Assembly: GCA_023251435.1 (NCBI GenBank)
Contig: JAHEYU010000019.1
Location: 14,513 to 75,514 of the forward strand
DNA length: 61,002 bases
From: Bacteroidota bacterium
Lineage (GTDB): Bacteria > Bacteroidota > Bacteroidia > Bacteroidales > Prolixibacteraceae
Reading direction: 5' to 3'
The notes beneath the pieces were generated by a model, which was given only the letters and a program-made list of their open reading frames with translations, was not told the origin of the DNA and made no database searches. The position numbers and the translations under genes are program-made. The first letter of the stretch is position 1; each line of letters opens with the position of its first letter. This document shows, in pieces, positions 44,698 to 52,587 of the stretch.

Positions 44698-46404
44698 TTA
44701 AATAATTGGAATTGTAAAATAGAATGTGCTACCTTTTTTAACTTCACTTTTGACCCATATTTCACCGCCGTGTTTCTCTACGAATTCTTTGCAGAGCACC
44801 AGCCCAAGTCCAGTGCAAGGTTCGCCTTCGGTGCCTTTTCTAATGGTTTGCATATCAACCTGAAATAAATTGTCAAGGATTATCTGATCCATTCCAATAC
44901 CATTATCATTTATGGATATTTCAACATTTTTGCTGACGGTATTTTTAGCCGAGATAATAACTTTTCCTCCCTTGTTGGTGTACTTTATGGCATTAATTAT
45001 GAGGTTCCTGATGATTGTTTGAAGTAGATTAGTGTCGGCAAAAACTGCTAGATCATCAGAAATATCAGTTGTTATTTCTATTCCTTTATTTTTTGCAAGT
45101 TCAACCACCATGGCAATACTTTCAGCAACAATTTGATACAGAGGAATAACTTCAGGTTTAAAAGAAAGAACTCCATTTTGAATTTGTGACCATTGCAAAA
45201 GGTTTTCGAGCAAACGGTACAGATTTGTTGCAGAATTATTCATAGAGACTGCCATCTCTTGTACCTGAGTCATAGTTAGGTTGGGTAGATCTTCCGCCAT
45301 AACTTGTGTAAGTCCCAAGAAACTATTGAATGGGCTTCGCAGATCGTGAGCAATGATGGAGAAAAATTTATCTTTGGTAGTAACAAGACCTTTAAGTGCT
45401 TCATTTTTAAATAAAATATCCTGCTCTGCTTTCTTGCGTTGACTAATGTCGCGTGTAACCCCGTACAATCCAATCATTTTGCCATCAGCATTATAATGGG
45501 TACTTGAGTTTACTTCTGCCCAAATCCAACTGTTATCCTTACATTTTAGTTCCAGCTCTAATCGAATTGTGCCGGTTTTAATACCTTTTTGCTCATCTTC
45601 TAAAATCCTCGCTTTAAATTTACGTAAGTGTTCTAAGCCTTCCGGATTTAACAGACTCTGGATATGTGTTCCAATAACTTCTTGCTGTTTAAAGCCTCGC
45701 ATAAGCTCATCTGCAGGACTGACATAATCAAAGCAGTAGTTAGAATCCAAATGCCAGATTGTATCGCATGAATTTTCGGTCATAAAGCGAAATTTCTCTT
45801 CGCTTTCGTTCACTTTACGCCTCTCTTTGTTGTAATTTTTATGGAGAAATTTGATGATCAGGAAAATAAAGTAGGATGAGTAAAACAGTGTTAAAATGGA
45901 ATCTAACCATCGATCATTCTCATTATCAAAGTTTACGATTAAATCGGGCCGATAGAATTGAATGAGATAAATGGATGTGAATGAGCTTAGGAAAAGAATC
46001 AAAACATACTTCTTTTTTATCTTCGAAACAGTTATTAAACCAAGAATTAAAATTACAAATCCAGGCATAATGTTAGATCCGTTTATTCCGCCATTTAAAA
46101 CCCAGATGGCAGAAATACCCACTATTGAGATGATAATAACAGGAAAAATAAAGGGTTCAATTATCCTCTTAAATCTTATGAAACAGTAAAGAATGATTAA
46201 TATTACTGATAATAGAAGTGAAATAATTGCTGCAAATACAGTTGTGGTGAATATAAAATTTATGAATGATCCAATCAGGCTGGTAAATATTCCAATAATA
46301 ATCGCAGATAAAAACACCCGATTTTCCAACGTCAAATCCTCGTTTTCAGCGAATATATAATTGATAGCGTTATTAATTTTTCCCATGAATGAAAAGTCTA
46401 CCAT
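44698..46404 (-). CDS. PAS-domain membrane sensor histidine kinase
   Basis: A 568-residue kinase. About seven membrane helices fill residues 25-195. A PAS domain with PAC tail follows (~205-330: FRFMTENSCDTIWHLDSNYCFDYVSPA to GLYGVTRDISQRKKAE). The HisKA domain has the H-box FFSIIAHDLRSPFNSFLGL (~350-368), and the HATPase domain has the N-box NLIINAIKYTNKGGK, G1 NDNGIGMDQ and G2 GLGLVLCKEFVEKHGG. No response regulator is adjacent, so it is an orphan kinase. It is divergent from the serine hydrolase gene; a second start at Met7 is possible. Confidence 0.92.
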   Translation of the reverse strand: MVDFSFMGKINNAINYIFAENEDLTLENRVFLSAIIIGIFTSLIGSFINFIFTTTVFAAIISLLLSVILIILYCFIRFKRIIEPFIFPVIIISIVGISAIWVLNGGINGSNIMPGFVILILGLITVSKIKKKYVLILFLSSFTSIYLIQFYRPDLIVNFDNENDRWLDSILTLFYSSYFIFLIIKFLHKNYNKERRKVNESEEKFRFMTENSCDTIWHLDSNYCFDYVSPADELMRGFKQQEVIGTHIQSLLNPEGLEHLRKFKARILEDEQKGIKTGTIRLELELKCKDNSWIWAEVNSSTHYNADGKMIGLYGVTRDISQRKKAEQDILFKNEALKGLVTTKDKFFSIIAHDLRSPFNSFLGLTQVMAEDLPNLTMTQVQEMAVSMNNSATNLYRLLENLLQWSQIQNGVLSFKPEVIPLYQIVAESIAMVVELAKNKGIEITTDISDDLAVFADTNLLQTIIRNLIINAIKYTNKGGKVIISAKNTVSKNVEISINDNGIGMDQIILDNLFQVDMQTIRKGTEGEPCTGLGLVLCKEFVEKHGGEIWVKSEVKKGSTFYFTIPII

Positions 46405-46839
46405 TATTTCAACTTTAAAGCTACTACAATAATATTTTTTCGTTCAGACATTATGTGTTATATTGATGGAAACTTTTTGAATTGATAGGTTTTGTATGTC
46501 GAAGGTGCAATTTCAACCGTTGAATGGAATATTTTTTTTCTAATTTCTATATGATTTTCTAATTTCTAAGTTGAAAAACCTGGCAAATTTGTCCTAAAAT
46601 GATTCTGAAATAGAAGAAAACTCAAAATTAAGAATGCTTTATTCCATGAAATTCAATTTTTGAGTGCTATTCTGAACTGTGTTATCGTATTCGGATGGTA
46701 CAATTTCGTATATTTAAAATATAGCTTTGGCACTTACATTACACTTATTTTTAACTCTTTATTCGCATTAAATATGTATATATGCTTTCCATAGTTTACG
46801 TACAAATTAAAATTAGATATTTGCTGTAATTAAAATACG
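46405..46839. other. Gene-free 435-bp divergent spacer
   Basis: AT-rich spacer with no coding signal. It holds an 18-bp near-direct repeat (ttttctaatttctatatga / ttttctaatttctaagttg near 46538-46572) and one exact -7 box TAGCTTTG at 46722-46729, a candidate for the serine hydrolase gene. Confidence 0.4.
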
Positions 46840-46869
46840 ATGAAGAAAACTATAATAAAAACTACCATT

Positions 46870-48165
46870 ATGAAACGAATAATTCTTATTGCTCTTGCAG
46901 TATTTCTATACTTTTCGGGGCTAAATGCACAAACCAAATCAATCAAAAAATCGCCGGTATTAACCGAAGCTGCTCCTGAAAGCGTTGGTATTTCTGCGGA
47001 GCGACTCGCACGTATTGATCAAATGTGTGTTGATGCCGTAAAAAAAGGTGATCTTCCCGGAATTGTGTCACTGGTTACCCGAAACGGTAAAATCGTACAC
47101 TGGAAAGCCTATGGAATGGCCAATAATCAGGAAAATAAAGCGTTAAAGCGCGATGACATTTTCCGCATCGCCAGCCAGACAAAAGCAATTACCGCAACGG
47201 CAGTTATGATGCTTTGGGAAGAGGGCAAATTCCAGCTCGATGATCCAATTTCAAAATACATTCCTGAGTTTAAAAATCCGCAGGTGTTGAAATCTTTCAC
47301 ATACAACGACACCACCTACGCCACTGTGCCTGCCAAATCTGAAATTACCATTCGTCACCTGATAACCCACACTTCAGGCATTGGCTATGGTGTTATTGAT
47401 GGTGACGAACGCATGAAAATGATTTACGCGAAAGCGGGAGTTACCGACCTGTTTACCACCGAAAAAATTACCATTGCCGAAAGCGTGAAAAAGCTGGCTA
47501 AACTGCCGTTGCATCACAATCCCGGCGAAAAATTTACTTACAGCGAAGGGCTTGATGTGCTGGGTTATTTCATCGAAGTGGTTTCGGGTATGCCGTTCGA
47601 TCAGTTCCTGAAAACCCGAATTTTCGATCCGTTGGCGATGAACGATACACGCTTTTATTTTCCTGAAGAAAAGGCTGGACGACTGGTTGCTGTTCAGCAA
47701 AAAAAAGATGGAAAATGGACAAAATATCCGGTCACTTTTTACGATACCGACTACCCGGTTAAAGGCGCTAAAAGCTTTTTCTCTGGTGGCGCAGGGCTTT
47801 CGAGCACAGCAAAAGATTACGCTACTTTCCTTCAGATGTACCTGAATGGTGGCGAGCTAAATGGCGTGCGTATCTTAAGCCGTACAACAGTTGATGTAAT
47901 ACTGGCTAACCATTCGGCTGAACTTTTCGGAGCCCCCGACAGGTATCACGGGCTTGCATTTGGAGTTACAACCACAATTGGCCAGGACAAAGGCGGCAAC
48001 GGTAGCGAAGGCACATTCGACTGGGGTGGTTATTTCAATACCCAGTATTTTGCCGATCCAAAAGAAATAGTAATTGGTATCCTGATGAAACAAACCCAGG
48101 GTTCTGTGAACGATGAAACTGGTTGGAAATTCCGTCAATTGGTGGGACAAAGTATTGATGACTAA
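46870..48165 (+). CDS. Serine hydrolase of the beta-lactamase/PBP4* (class C-like) family, secreted
   Basis: About 431 residues from MKRIILIALAVFLYF, which starts a proper signal peptide (cleaved after SGLNAQ); an ATG at 46840 would add 10 charged residues. Class C-like motifs: SQTK with nucleophile Ser102 and Lys105, YSE for the YxN motif, and a DWGGYFNTQYF segment in the place of the third (KTG/HxG) motif. The family includes esterases, D-aminopeptidases and PBP-like enzymes; the substrate is not predictable. It is 21 bp upstream of the nucleoside hydrolase gene. Confidence 0.85.
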   Translation: MKRIILIALAVFLYFSGLNAQTKSIKKSPVLTEAAPESVGISAERLARIDQMCVDAVKKGDLPGIVSLVTRNGKIVHWKAYGMANNQENKALKRDDIFRIASQTKAITATAVMMLWEEGKFQLDDPISKYIPEFKNPQVLKSFTYNDTTYATVPAKSEITIRHLITHTSGIGYGVIDGDERMKMIYAKAGVTDLFTTEKITIAESVKKLAKLPLHHNPGEKFTYSEGLDVLGYFIEVVSGMPFDQFLKTRIFDPLAMNDTRFYFPEEKAGRLVAVQQKKDGKWTKYPVTFYDTDYPVKGAKSFFSGGAGLSSTAKDYATFLQMYLNGGELNGVRILSRTTVDVILANHSAELFGAPDRYHGLAFGVTTTIGQDKGGNGSEGTFDWGGYFNTQYFADPKEIVIGILMKQTQGSVNDETGWKFRQLVGQSIDD

Positions 48166-48186
48166 TTGAATAAAAATAACTGTTCC

Positions 48187-49293
48187 ATGAAGTATATTAT
48201 CTTATTATTCACAGGCCTGTTAATAATTTCCTCCGGATTTGCCCAGAAACAAAAAGTATGGCTCGATGCCGATACCGGCAACGAAATGGACGATTTGTAT
48301 GCCATTGTCCGGTTGGTAAAAGATCCAAAAGTTGAGCTGGTTGGCTTAAGTTCAGCCCATTTTAACAATCCTGATTTGCTGGTTTTTGAAAAGTGGAATG
48401 CTTACGAATCGAAAGGCTTGAATACCGTTGCCGAAAGCCAGCGGCTCAATGAGCAAATTCTGAAGTCGCTCAACAGGTTGGATATCCCCCACCCCACTGG
48501 CGCCGACCGCCAGATTGGACGCGCCTGGGGACAGCAAGATCCGCGAGATTCAGAAGCTGCGCAAGCAATTATTGCTGCCATAATAGCCCTTCCTGAAGGA
48601 GAGAAACTCGACATTCTGACCATCGGTGCCATGACCAACCTGGCTTCGGCATTGATTCTTGCTCCTGAAATCAAATCAAGAATCCGCTGTTTTGCTTTGG
48701 GTGCACAATACGATCCGAAAACCAAAATCTGGAACAAAAACGAATTCAACATTCGTAACGACCTTAATGCCTTCGATTACCTGCTCAACCTCGAAGGACT
48801 CGACCTGACAATGATGTGTCTCGAAGCTGCGCGCCCGCTTCAGTTTCAACGGGAAGATACCTACACCAAACTGGATGAAACCATTGAGACAGAAAAAATT
48901 CTGGAAGACCGCTGGCATGAGCAAAATCCGCACGATGAAACCCGCGTGATGTGGGATTTGGCGTTGGTGGAAGCCTACCTTAAACCCAATTTGACTAAAA
49001 TCGAAACAGTTACAACTCCTCCTGAAAATAAGCAACGAACGATCAAAGCCTACATCAAAATCGACGAACAAGCTATGGCTGAAAATTTTTGGAAAGTACT
49101 GAAGATAAAGCTATTCAGCCTGCATCCTATAAATCCGAATTATTTCCAGTATAATGGAATACCAACCATTCTGGTAACTTCGGGTGAACATTACAGTGCA
49201 GTGATGAATGCTGATTTTGATTACGAAAAGTACCTGTTGACCAATACCATCAACAATTGGTTAATGGGGGTTCAGGAATTTGAAGTATTTTGA
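48187..49293 (+). CDS. Secreted nucleoside hydrolase-like protein fused to a glycosidase N-terminal fragment
   Basis: About 368 residues from MKYIILLFTGLLIISSGFAQ, a signal peptide; the longer TTG frame is not needed. Residues ~20-305 are an inosine-uridine nucleoside hydrolase-like fold: VWLDADTGNEMDDLYAI is the calcium-binding Asp cluster, and LTIGAMTNLASAL and MWDLALVEAYL follow. At about 49105 the character changes: SLHPINPNYFQYNGIPTIL and VTSGEHYSAVMNADFDYEKYL match the N-terminus of secreted DUF4038-like/GH5-like glycosidases, and the frame ends soon after in unrelated residues. It therefore looks like an in-frame fusion produced by deletion. Whether the hydrolase part is still active is unknown. 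Confidence 0.75.
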   Translation: MKYIILLFTGLLIISSGFAQKQKVWLDADTGNEMDDLYAIVRLVKDPKVELVGLSSAHFNNPDLLVFEKWNAYESKGLNTVAESQRLNEQILKSLNRLDIPHPTGADRQIGRAWGQQDPRDSEAAQAIIAAIIALPEGEKLDILTIGAMTNLASALILAPEIKSRIRCFALGAQYDPKTKIWNKNEFNIRNDLNAFDYLLNLEGLDLTMMCLEAARPLQFQREDTYTKLDETIETEKILEDRWHEQNPHDETRVMWDLALVEAYLKPNLTKIETVTTPPENKQRTIKAYIKIDEQAMAENFWKVLKIKLFSLHPINPNYFQYNGIPTILVTSGEHYSAVMNADFDYEKYLLTNTINNWLMGVQEFEVF

Positions 49294-49414
49294 GCTTCTC
49301 TGCTTAAAATCACGCCACTCCAGCAGGAATCTATCGTTTCGTGCATATTTGCAACAAAACAATAGTCGTAGTGTTATATTCCTAACAACATTATTAATAC
49401 AATAGCAGAACTAC

Positions 49415-49864
49415 ATGGAAACCGAAATAAAAAAAATAGACCAGCAGATTGCCAGATGGATGAGCCGTTGGAGTGCTAAAGCAATTCGTATATCTTTTGG
49501 AATTATCTTTATTTGGTTTGGGATATTGAAACCCTTTGACCTTTCATCGGCCGAGAACTTGCTCAAAGCTACGGTCGTTTGGTTGCCTTTTGGTACGCCC
49601 AATTTTTGGGTGGCAGCAATTGGTGTGTGGGAAGTGGTTATTGGAGTTACCTTTCTTTTTTCGCGTACCACCAAAATTGCTATAGCCTTACTTTTTCTTC
49701 AGATGTTCGGAACCTTCATGCCGCTGTTTTTTTTATCAGAAGTGACATTCCAGAATGGGAATATCTTCACTCCGTCTCTTGAAGGACAATACATTATAAA
49801 AAATGTAATGATAATCTCGGCTGCTCTTGCGCTGGGTGGAACGTACTACAAGGGTAAGGATTAA
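49415..49864 (+). CDS. DoxX/DUF417-like four-helix membrane protein
   Basis: A 149-residue inner-membrane protein with four helices (about 22-40, 60-78, 85-105, 122-142). SFGIIFIWFGILKPFDLSSAE is the opening motif of DoxX/YkgB-type proteins, and a TPSLEGQYIIKNVMIISAALAL fourth helix is typical too. Members are linked to redox or quinone stress in some bacteria, but the biochemical role is unsettled. It has a one-mismatch -7 box upstream (CATATTTG, 49340-49347) and sits between two fragments of one glycosidase-type gene. Confidence 0.8.
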   Translation: METEIKKIDQQIARWMSRWSAKAIRISFGIIFIWFGILKPFDLSSAENLLKATVVWLPFGTPNFWVAAIGVWEVVIGVTFLFSRTTKIAIALLFLQMFGTFMPLFFLSEVTFQNGNIFTPSLEGQYIIKNVMIISAALALGGTYYKGKD

Positions 49865-49993
49865 AAGCTATGTCCTCACAACTTCAAGTATTTCTGCTAT
49901 ACTTCGTGAATGCTCCCCCTAAATTGGCATTGTTTCACGCTTTTCCCATATCTTTTCGTGAACCTTCTACAGATTACCCTTTTTCGCAGTCTG

Positions 49994-50086
49994 GTTGAAA
50001 TCAGGCTTCAACTTCCTGATGGAAAGTACACTGCTGAATGGGTAAATACGCTGACCGGAAGCATCGTTAACGCTTCTTTGTCCTAA
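49994..50086 (+). pseudogene. C-terminal remnant of a secreted glycosidase
   Basis: A plus-strand frame ending at a TAA at 50084 reads VEIRLQLPDGKYTAEWVNTL followed by TGSIVNA. This is the closing beta-domain motif (LPxGxYxxEWxNxxTG) common at the C-terminus of DUF4038-type glycosidases. No start or catalytic part lies upstream; the matching N-terminal piece is fused to the nucleoside hydrolase 0.9 kb away. The rest of the 49865-50156 spacer shows no gene. Confidence 0.6.
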
Positions 50087-50156
50087 ATTTCAGGAAGATA
50101 TTGTACTCCGAATTTTGAATAAGCAACAATAATTATTTATATAAACCAGAGCATCC

Positions 50157-50873
50157 ATGAACGAAATAGTTTACAAACTAGCAAAAATGATCGATCATTC
50201 GATCCTTCACCCAACAATGACCGACGAAGATTTGCGCAGAGAATGCCTAGTGGCAAAAAAATACGATGTGGCATCTGTCTGCGTAAAACCTTATGCGGTA
50301 AAACAGGCTGTTGAAATTCTGAAAGGCAGTAATGTGCTGGTTGGCTGTGTAATTGGCTTTCCTTCCGGAAATTCGGCCATTGCCGTAAAAGTTTTTGAAG
50401 CTGAAACGGCCTGCAACGATGGAGCTGTCGAAATCGACATGGTTATCAACATTGGCAAAGCACTTCAAGGTGACTGGGACTATATTGCTGACGAAATTAA
50501 ATCGGTCACCGATGCTTGCCACCACCATGGAGCAATTGTAAAAGTTATTTTCGAGACCGACTACGTTACCAAAGAAGCCGACATCGTTAAACTTTGCCGG
50601 ATTTGTACAGAAGTGGGCGCCGACTATGTAAAAACTTCTTCAGGATTTGGCTTTGTGAAACAAGCTAACGGCGATTACAACTATGTTGGGGCGACCATTC
50701 CGATTTTGGAACTGATGAAGAAAAGTGTTGGTCCAAATGTCAAAGTAAAAGCTGCCGGAGGTGTCCGCACACTAGATCAACTGATTGCCGTTCAGGCAGC
50801 AGGATGTGCCCGATCAGGAGCAACCGCTACCGTGGCTATGCTTGAAGAAGCGATAAAGCGATTTAGGAAGTAA
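50157..50873 (+). CDS. deoC: Deoxyribose-phosphate aldolase
   Basis: A 238-residue class I aldolase cleaving 2-deoxyribose 5-phosphate into glyceraldehyde 3-phosphate and acetaldehyde. Motifs: MIDHSILHPTMTDED, VCVKPYAV, IGFPSGNSAIAVKVFE, KVIFETDYVTKEA, Schiff-base Lys159 in YVKTSSGFG, and Lys198 in KVKAAGGVR. With the secreted nucleoside hydrolase 1 kb upstream it fits nucleoside salvage; the order suggests a functional rather than a cotranscribed link. Confidence 0.96.
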   Translation: MNEIVYKLAKMIDHSILHPTMTDEDLRRECLVAKKYDVASVCVKPYAVKQAVEILKGSNVLVGCVIGFPSGNSAIAVKVFEAETACNDGAVEIDMVINIGKALQGDWDYIADEIKSVTDACHHHGAIVKVIFETDYVTKEADIVKLCRICTEVGADYVKTSSGFGFVKQANGDYNYVGATIPILELMKKSVGPNVKVKAAGGVRTLDQLIAVQAAGCARSGATATVAMLEEAIKRFRK

Positions 50874-50934
50874 AAAATAGAACAGAGATTCAGCATTTTA
50901 GTTACCTTCGACCATTCGTAATAAAATTTCAGAA

Positions 50935-51681
50935 ATGAAAACGCAAAATTTTTGGATTATTGCAGTAGCCCTCGTATTAAGTTTTGGAATAAATGCTTTA
51001 CTGATAGGAAAGGCATTGCAACGGTTTAAAATGGACGACCGCTATGTTAGCGTAAAAGGTCTTTCGGAAAGAGAAGTAAAGGCCGATTTGGTTGTTTGGA
51101 ACATACAGACGAGAATCGTTAATGACAACCTGTTGGAAGGAAGTGATAAAATTGAGGAAGCAAAGAATAAAATAGTCGATTTTCTGATCCAAAAACAGAT
51201 CAGTAAAGATGATATTATTACTGAAGGTAGTTCAGTAATCGACAAAAGAGCCAATCAATACGATAACTTCCAACAGATGAATACTCCACGCTATCTGATC
51301 ACCCAAATCATACAGATCCGCAGCAGCAATGTCGATCTCGTTCAGAATGTCAGCCGGATGACAGGCGAATTACTTCAGGCCGGAGTTGTAATATCGAACA
51401 ACGAGTATGGAAATCCAATTCAATATTACTTTACAAAGCTAAACGATATTAAACCCGAAATGATTAGCGAAGCCACCAAAAATGCAAGGGAAGCTGCGCT
51501 AAAATTCGCAACTGAAAACGATTCAAAACTTGGCCGCCTGAAAAAAGCAAATCAGGGATTATTTACCATTGTAGATCGTACTGCATCCTTGTCAGGTGGC
51601 GAAGGCGGATACGCTTCGAGTACCGTCGATATTTACAAAAAAGTTAGGGTAGTAATTTCAGCCGAATACTCGATTAAATAA
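50935..51681 (+). CDS. SIMPL-domain (DUF541) protein, secreted or membrane-anchored
   Basis: A 248-residue protein with one N-terminal hydrophobic segment (about 7-27; a signal anchor or signal peptide). The remainder is the SIMPL fold: RYVSVKGLSEREVKADLVVW at 37-56, then ILTR-like LITQIIQIRSSNVDLVQNVSR, and ATKNAREAALKFATENDSKLG, the conserved helix. It matches the YggE/SIMPL family found in the periplasm, whose function is not settled. A one-mismatch -7 box TACCTTCG lies at 50903-50910. Confidence 0.88.
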   Translation: MKTQNFWIIAVALVLSFGINALLIGKALQRFKMDDRYVSVKGLSEREVKADLVVWNIQTRIVNDNLLEGSDKIEEAKNKIVDFLIQKQISKDDIITEGSSVIDKRANQYDNFQQMNTPRYLITQIIQIRSSNVDLVQNVSRMTGELLQAGVVISNNEYGNPIQYYFTKLNDIKPEMISEATKNAREAALKFATENDSKLGRLKKANQGLFTIVDRTASLSGGEGGYASSTVDIYKKVRVVISAEYSIK

Positions 51682-51904
51682 AACCGACCAGCCCCGATAA
51701 TATTAGAAAGGGACATACCCAATTTTATAAAAACCCCCTAACCGTTCCAGGCAAAGGAATAACCTAAAATTTCCGATCAATTAATGTTGTTGTATGGGAT
51801 TATAAATCTTCGGAGAAAAGGTTAGGATTACAAATTATTACCAGAGACTGCGAATTTCTGGTCATATCCCAAGGAGCAGGGTATATTCGGTTCTTATTCC
51901 GGCA
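51682..51904. other. Spacer with no gene recognised
   Basis: No coding frame, repeat or hairpin that I can support. It is the quiet left part of the decay zone between the SIMPL gene and the DUF4143 fragment. Confidence 0.4.
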
Positions 51905-52110
51905 TCATACACCACACAGCATACAAAGGCACCGATCTGTCCAGTAATACAAAGAAAACCCATTGCAAACCAAGGCCTGGGTCACATAATTTTCACTTAT
52001 CATCCCTAAAAACATATTATCTTCCTCCTTTGGTGACAAAATGGTTTGGGTTGCCAAACCCGACTTCTTGGTAGCATACCGGTATCGCCCATATAAAGTT
52101 TAAAATCACT
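51905..52110 (-). pseudogene. Frameshifted fragment of a DUF4143-type AAA ATPase gene
   Basis: On the minus strand one frame reads SDFKLYMGDTGMLPRSRVWQ (from 52110), the FKLYxxDxGLL signature of DUF4143 ATPases. After a frame change a second frame from 52015 reads MFLGMISENYVTQALVCNGF then SLYYWTD, the family ENYVxQxLxxxGxxLYYW segment, before a stop at 51905. The body of the gene, including the Walker motifs, is missing, so this is a relic next to an intron relic. Confidence 0.7.
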
Positions 52111-52136
52111 TAAGTCGGAATATGCCGAAACAGGCT

Positions 52137-52421
52137 GGCCTCGGCTGACTTCTCACAATAAATCTTTTTCAACCGTGCTTCATATCTCGTTTCAGCACGT
52201 CTGTGAGATCTCCCGCGGTAAGACGAATAACCTTCATTCCATGTACCCGCATCATTTACACTCCGGTTTCCGTGTAGTTTTGGGACTTCGTTTTATTTAG
52301 CAAACTCATCCAACCGGATATGCCTGATAATGTTTCCCGCCTTGCTATTGGCTAATGGTTGGAAACTACAATCCCACATAACGGTCTTGTACCGTCAAGT
52401 TATTCGCCATGCACAGCGCAC
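52137..52421 (-). mobile_element. 5' remnant of a group II intron
   Basis: The minus-strand sequence starts with GTGCGC at 52421, the group II 5' consensus GUGYG. Downstream come AACTTGACGGTACAAGACCGTTA, a TTAGCCAATAGCAAGG stretch, and GTGAGAAGTCAGCCGAGG at the end, all patterns of group II intron domain I and of the region before the intron-encoded protein. No reverse transcriptase gene and no domain V/VI are visible, so it is a dead 5' piece of about 285 bp. The junction lies just after a hairpin with a T-tract. Confidence 0.65.
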
Positions 52422-52427
52422 TAAAAA

Positions 52428-52461
52428 AATAGTTTACCGAAATCAATTTCGATAAACTATT
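52428..52461 (-). terminator. Hairpin with T-tract next to the group II intron junction
   Basis: Minus-strand AATAGTTTA-t-CGAAAT-TG-ATTTCG-g-TAAACTATT followed by TTTTT, an intrinsic terminator about 127 bp after the asmA-like gene. The intron 5' end begins two bases beyond its T-tract. Confidence 0.75.
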
Positions 52462-52548
52462 TGCTAATCCTATTCTTGCTTGGATTCTATGGGTTTTTAC
52501 CAACTATTTTTGGCATATATACCAAAAAAAGCTAAAACGTTCGGAACA

Positions 52549-52581
52549 CCCAAAAGTCTCCACTTCGGGGAGATTTAAAGT
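52549..52581 (-). terminator. Weak terminator candidate just after the asmA-like gene
   Basis: Minus-strand TCTCC / GGAGA stem with a 7-nt loop and a CTTTT tail. It is short and weaker than the 52428-52461 hairpin. Confidence 0.3.
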
Positions 52582-52587
52582 GACTTT

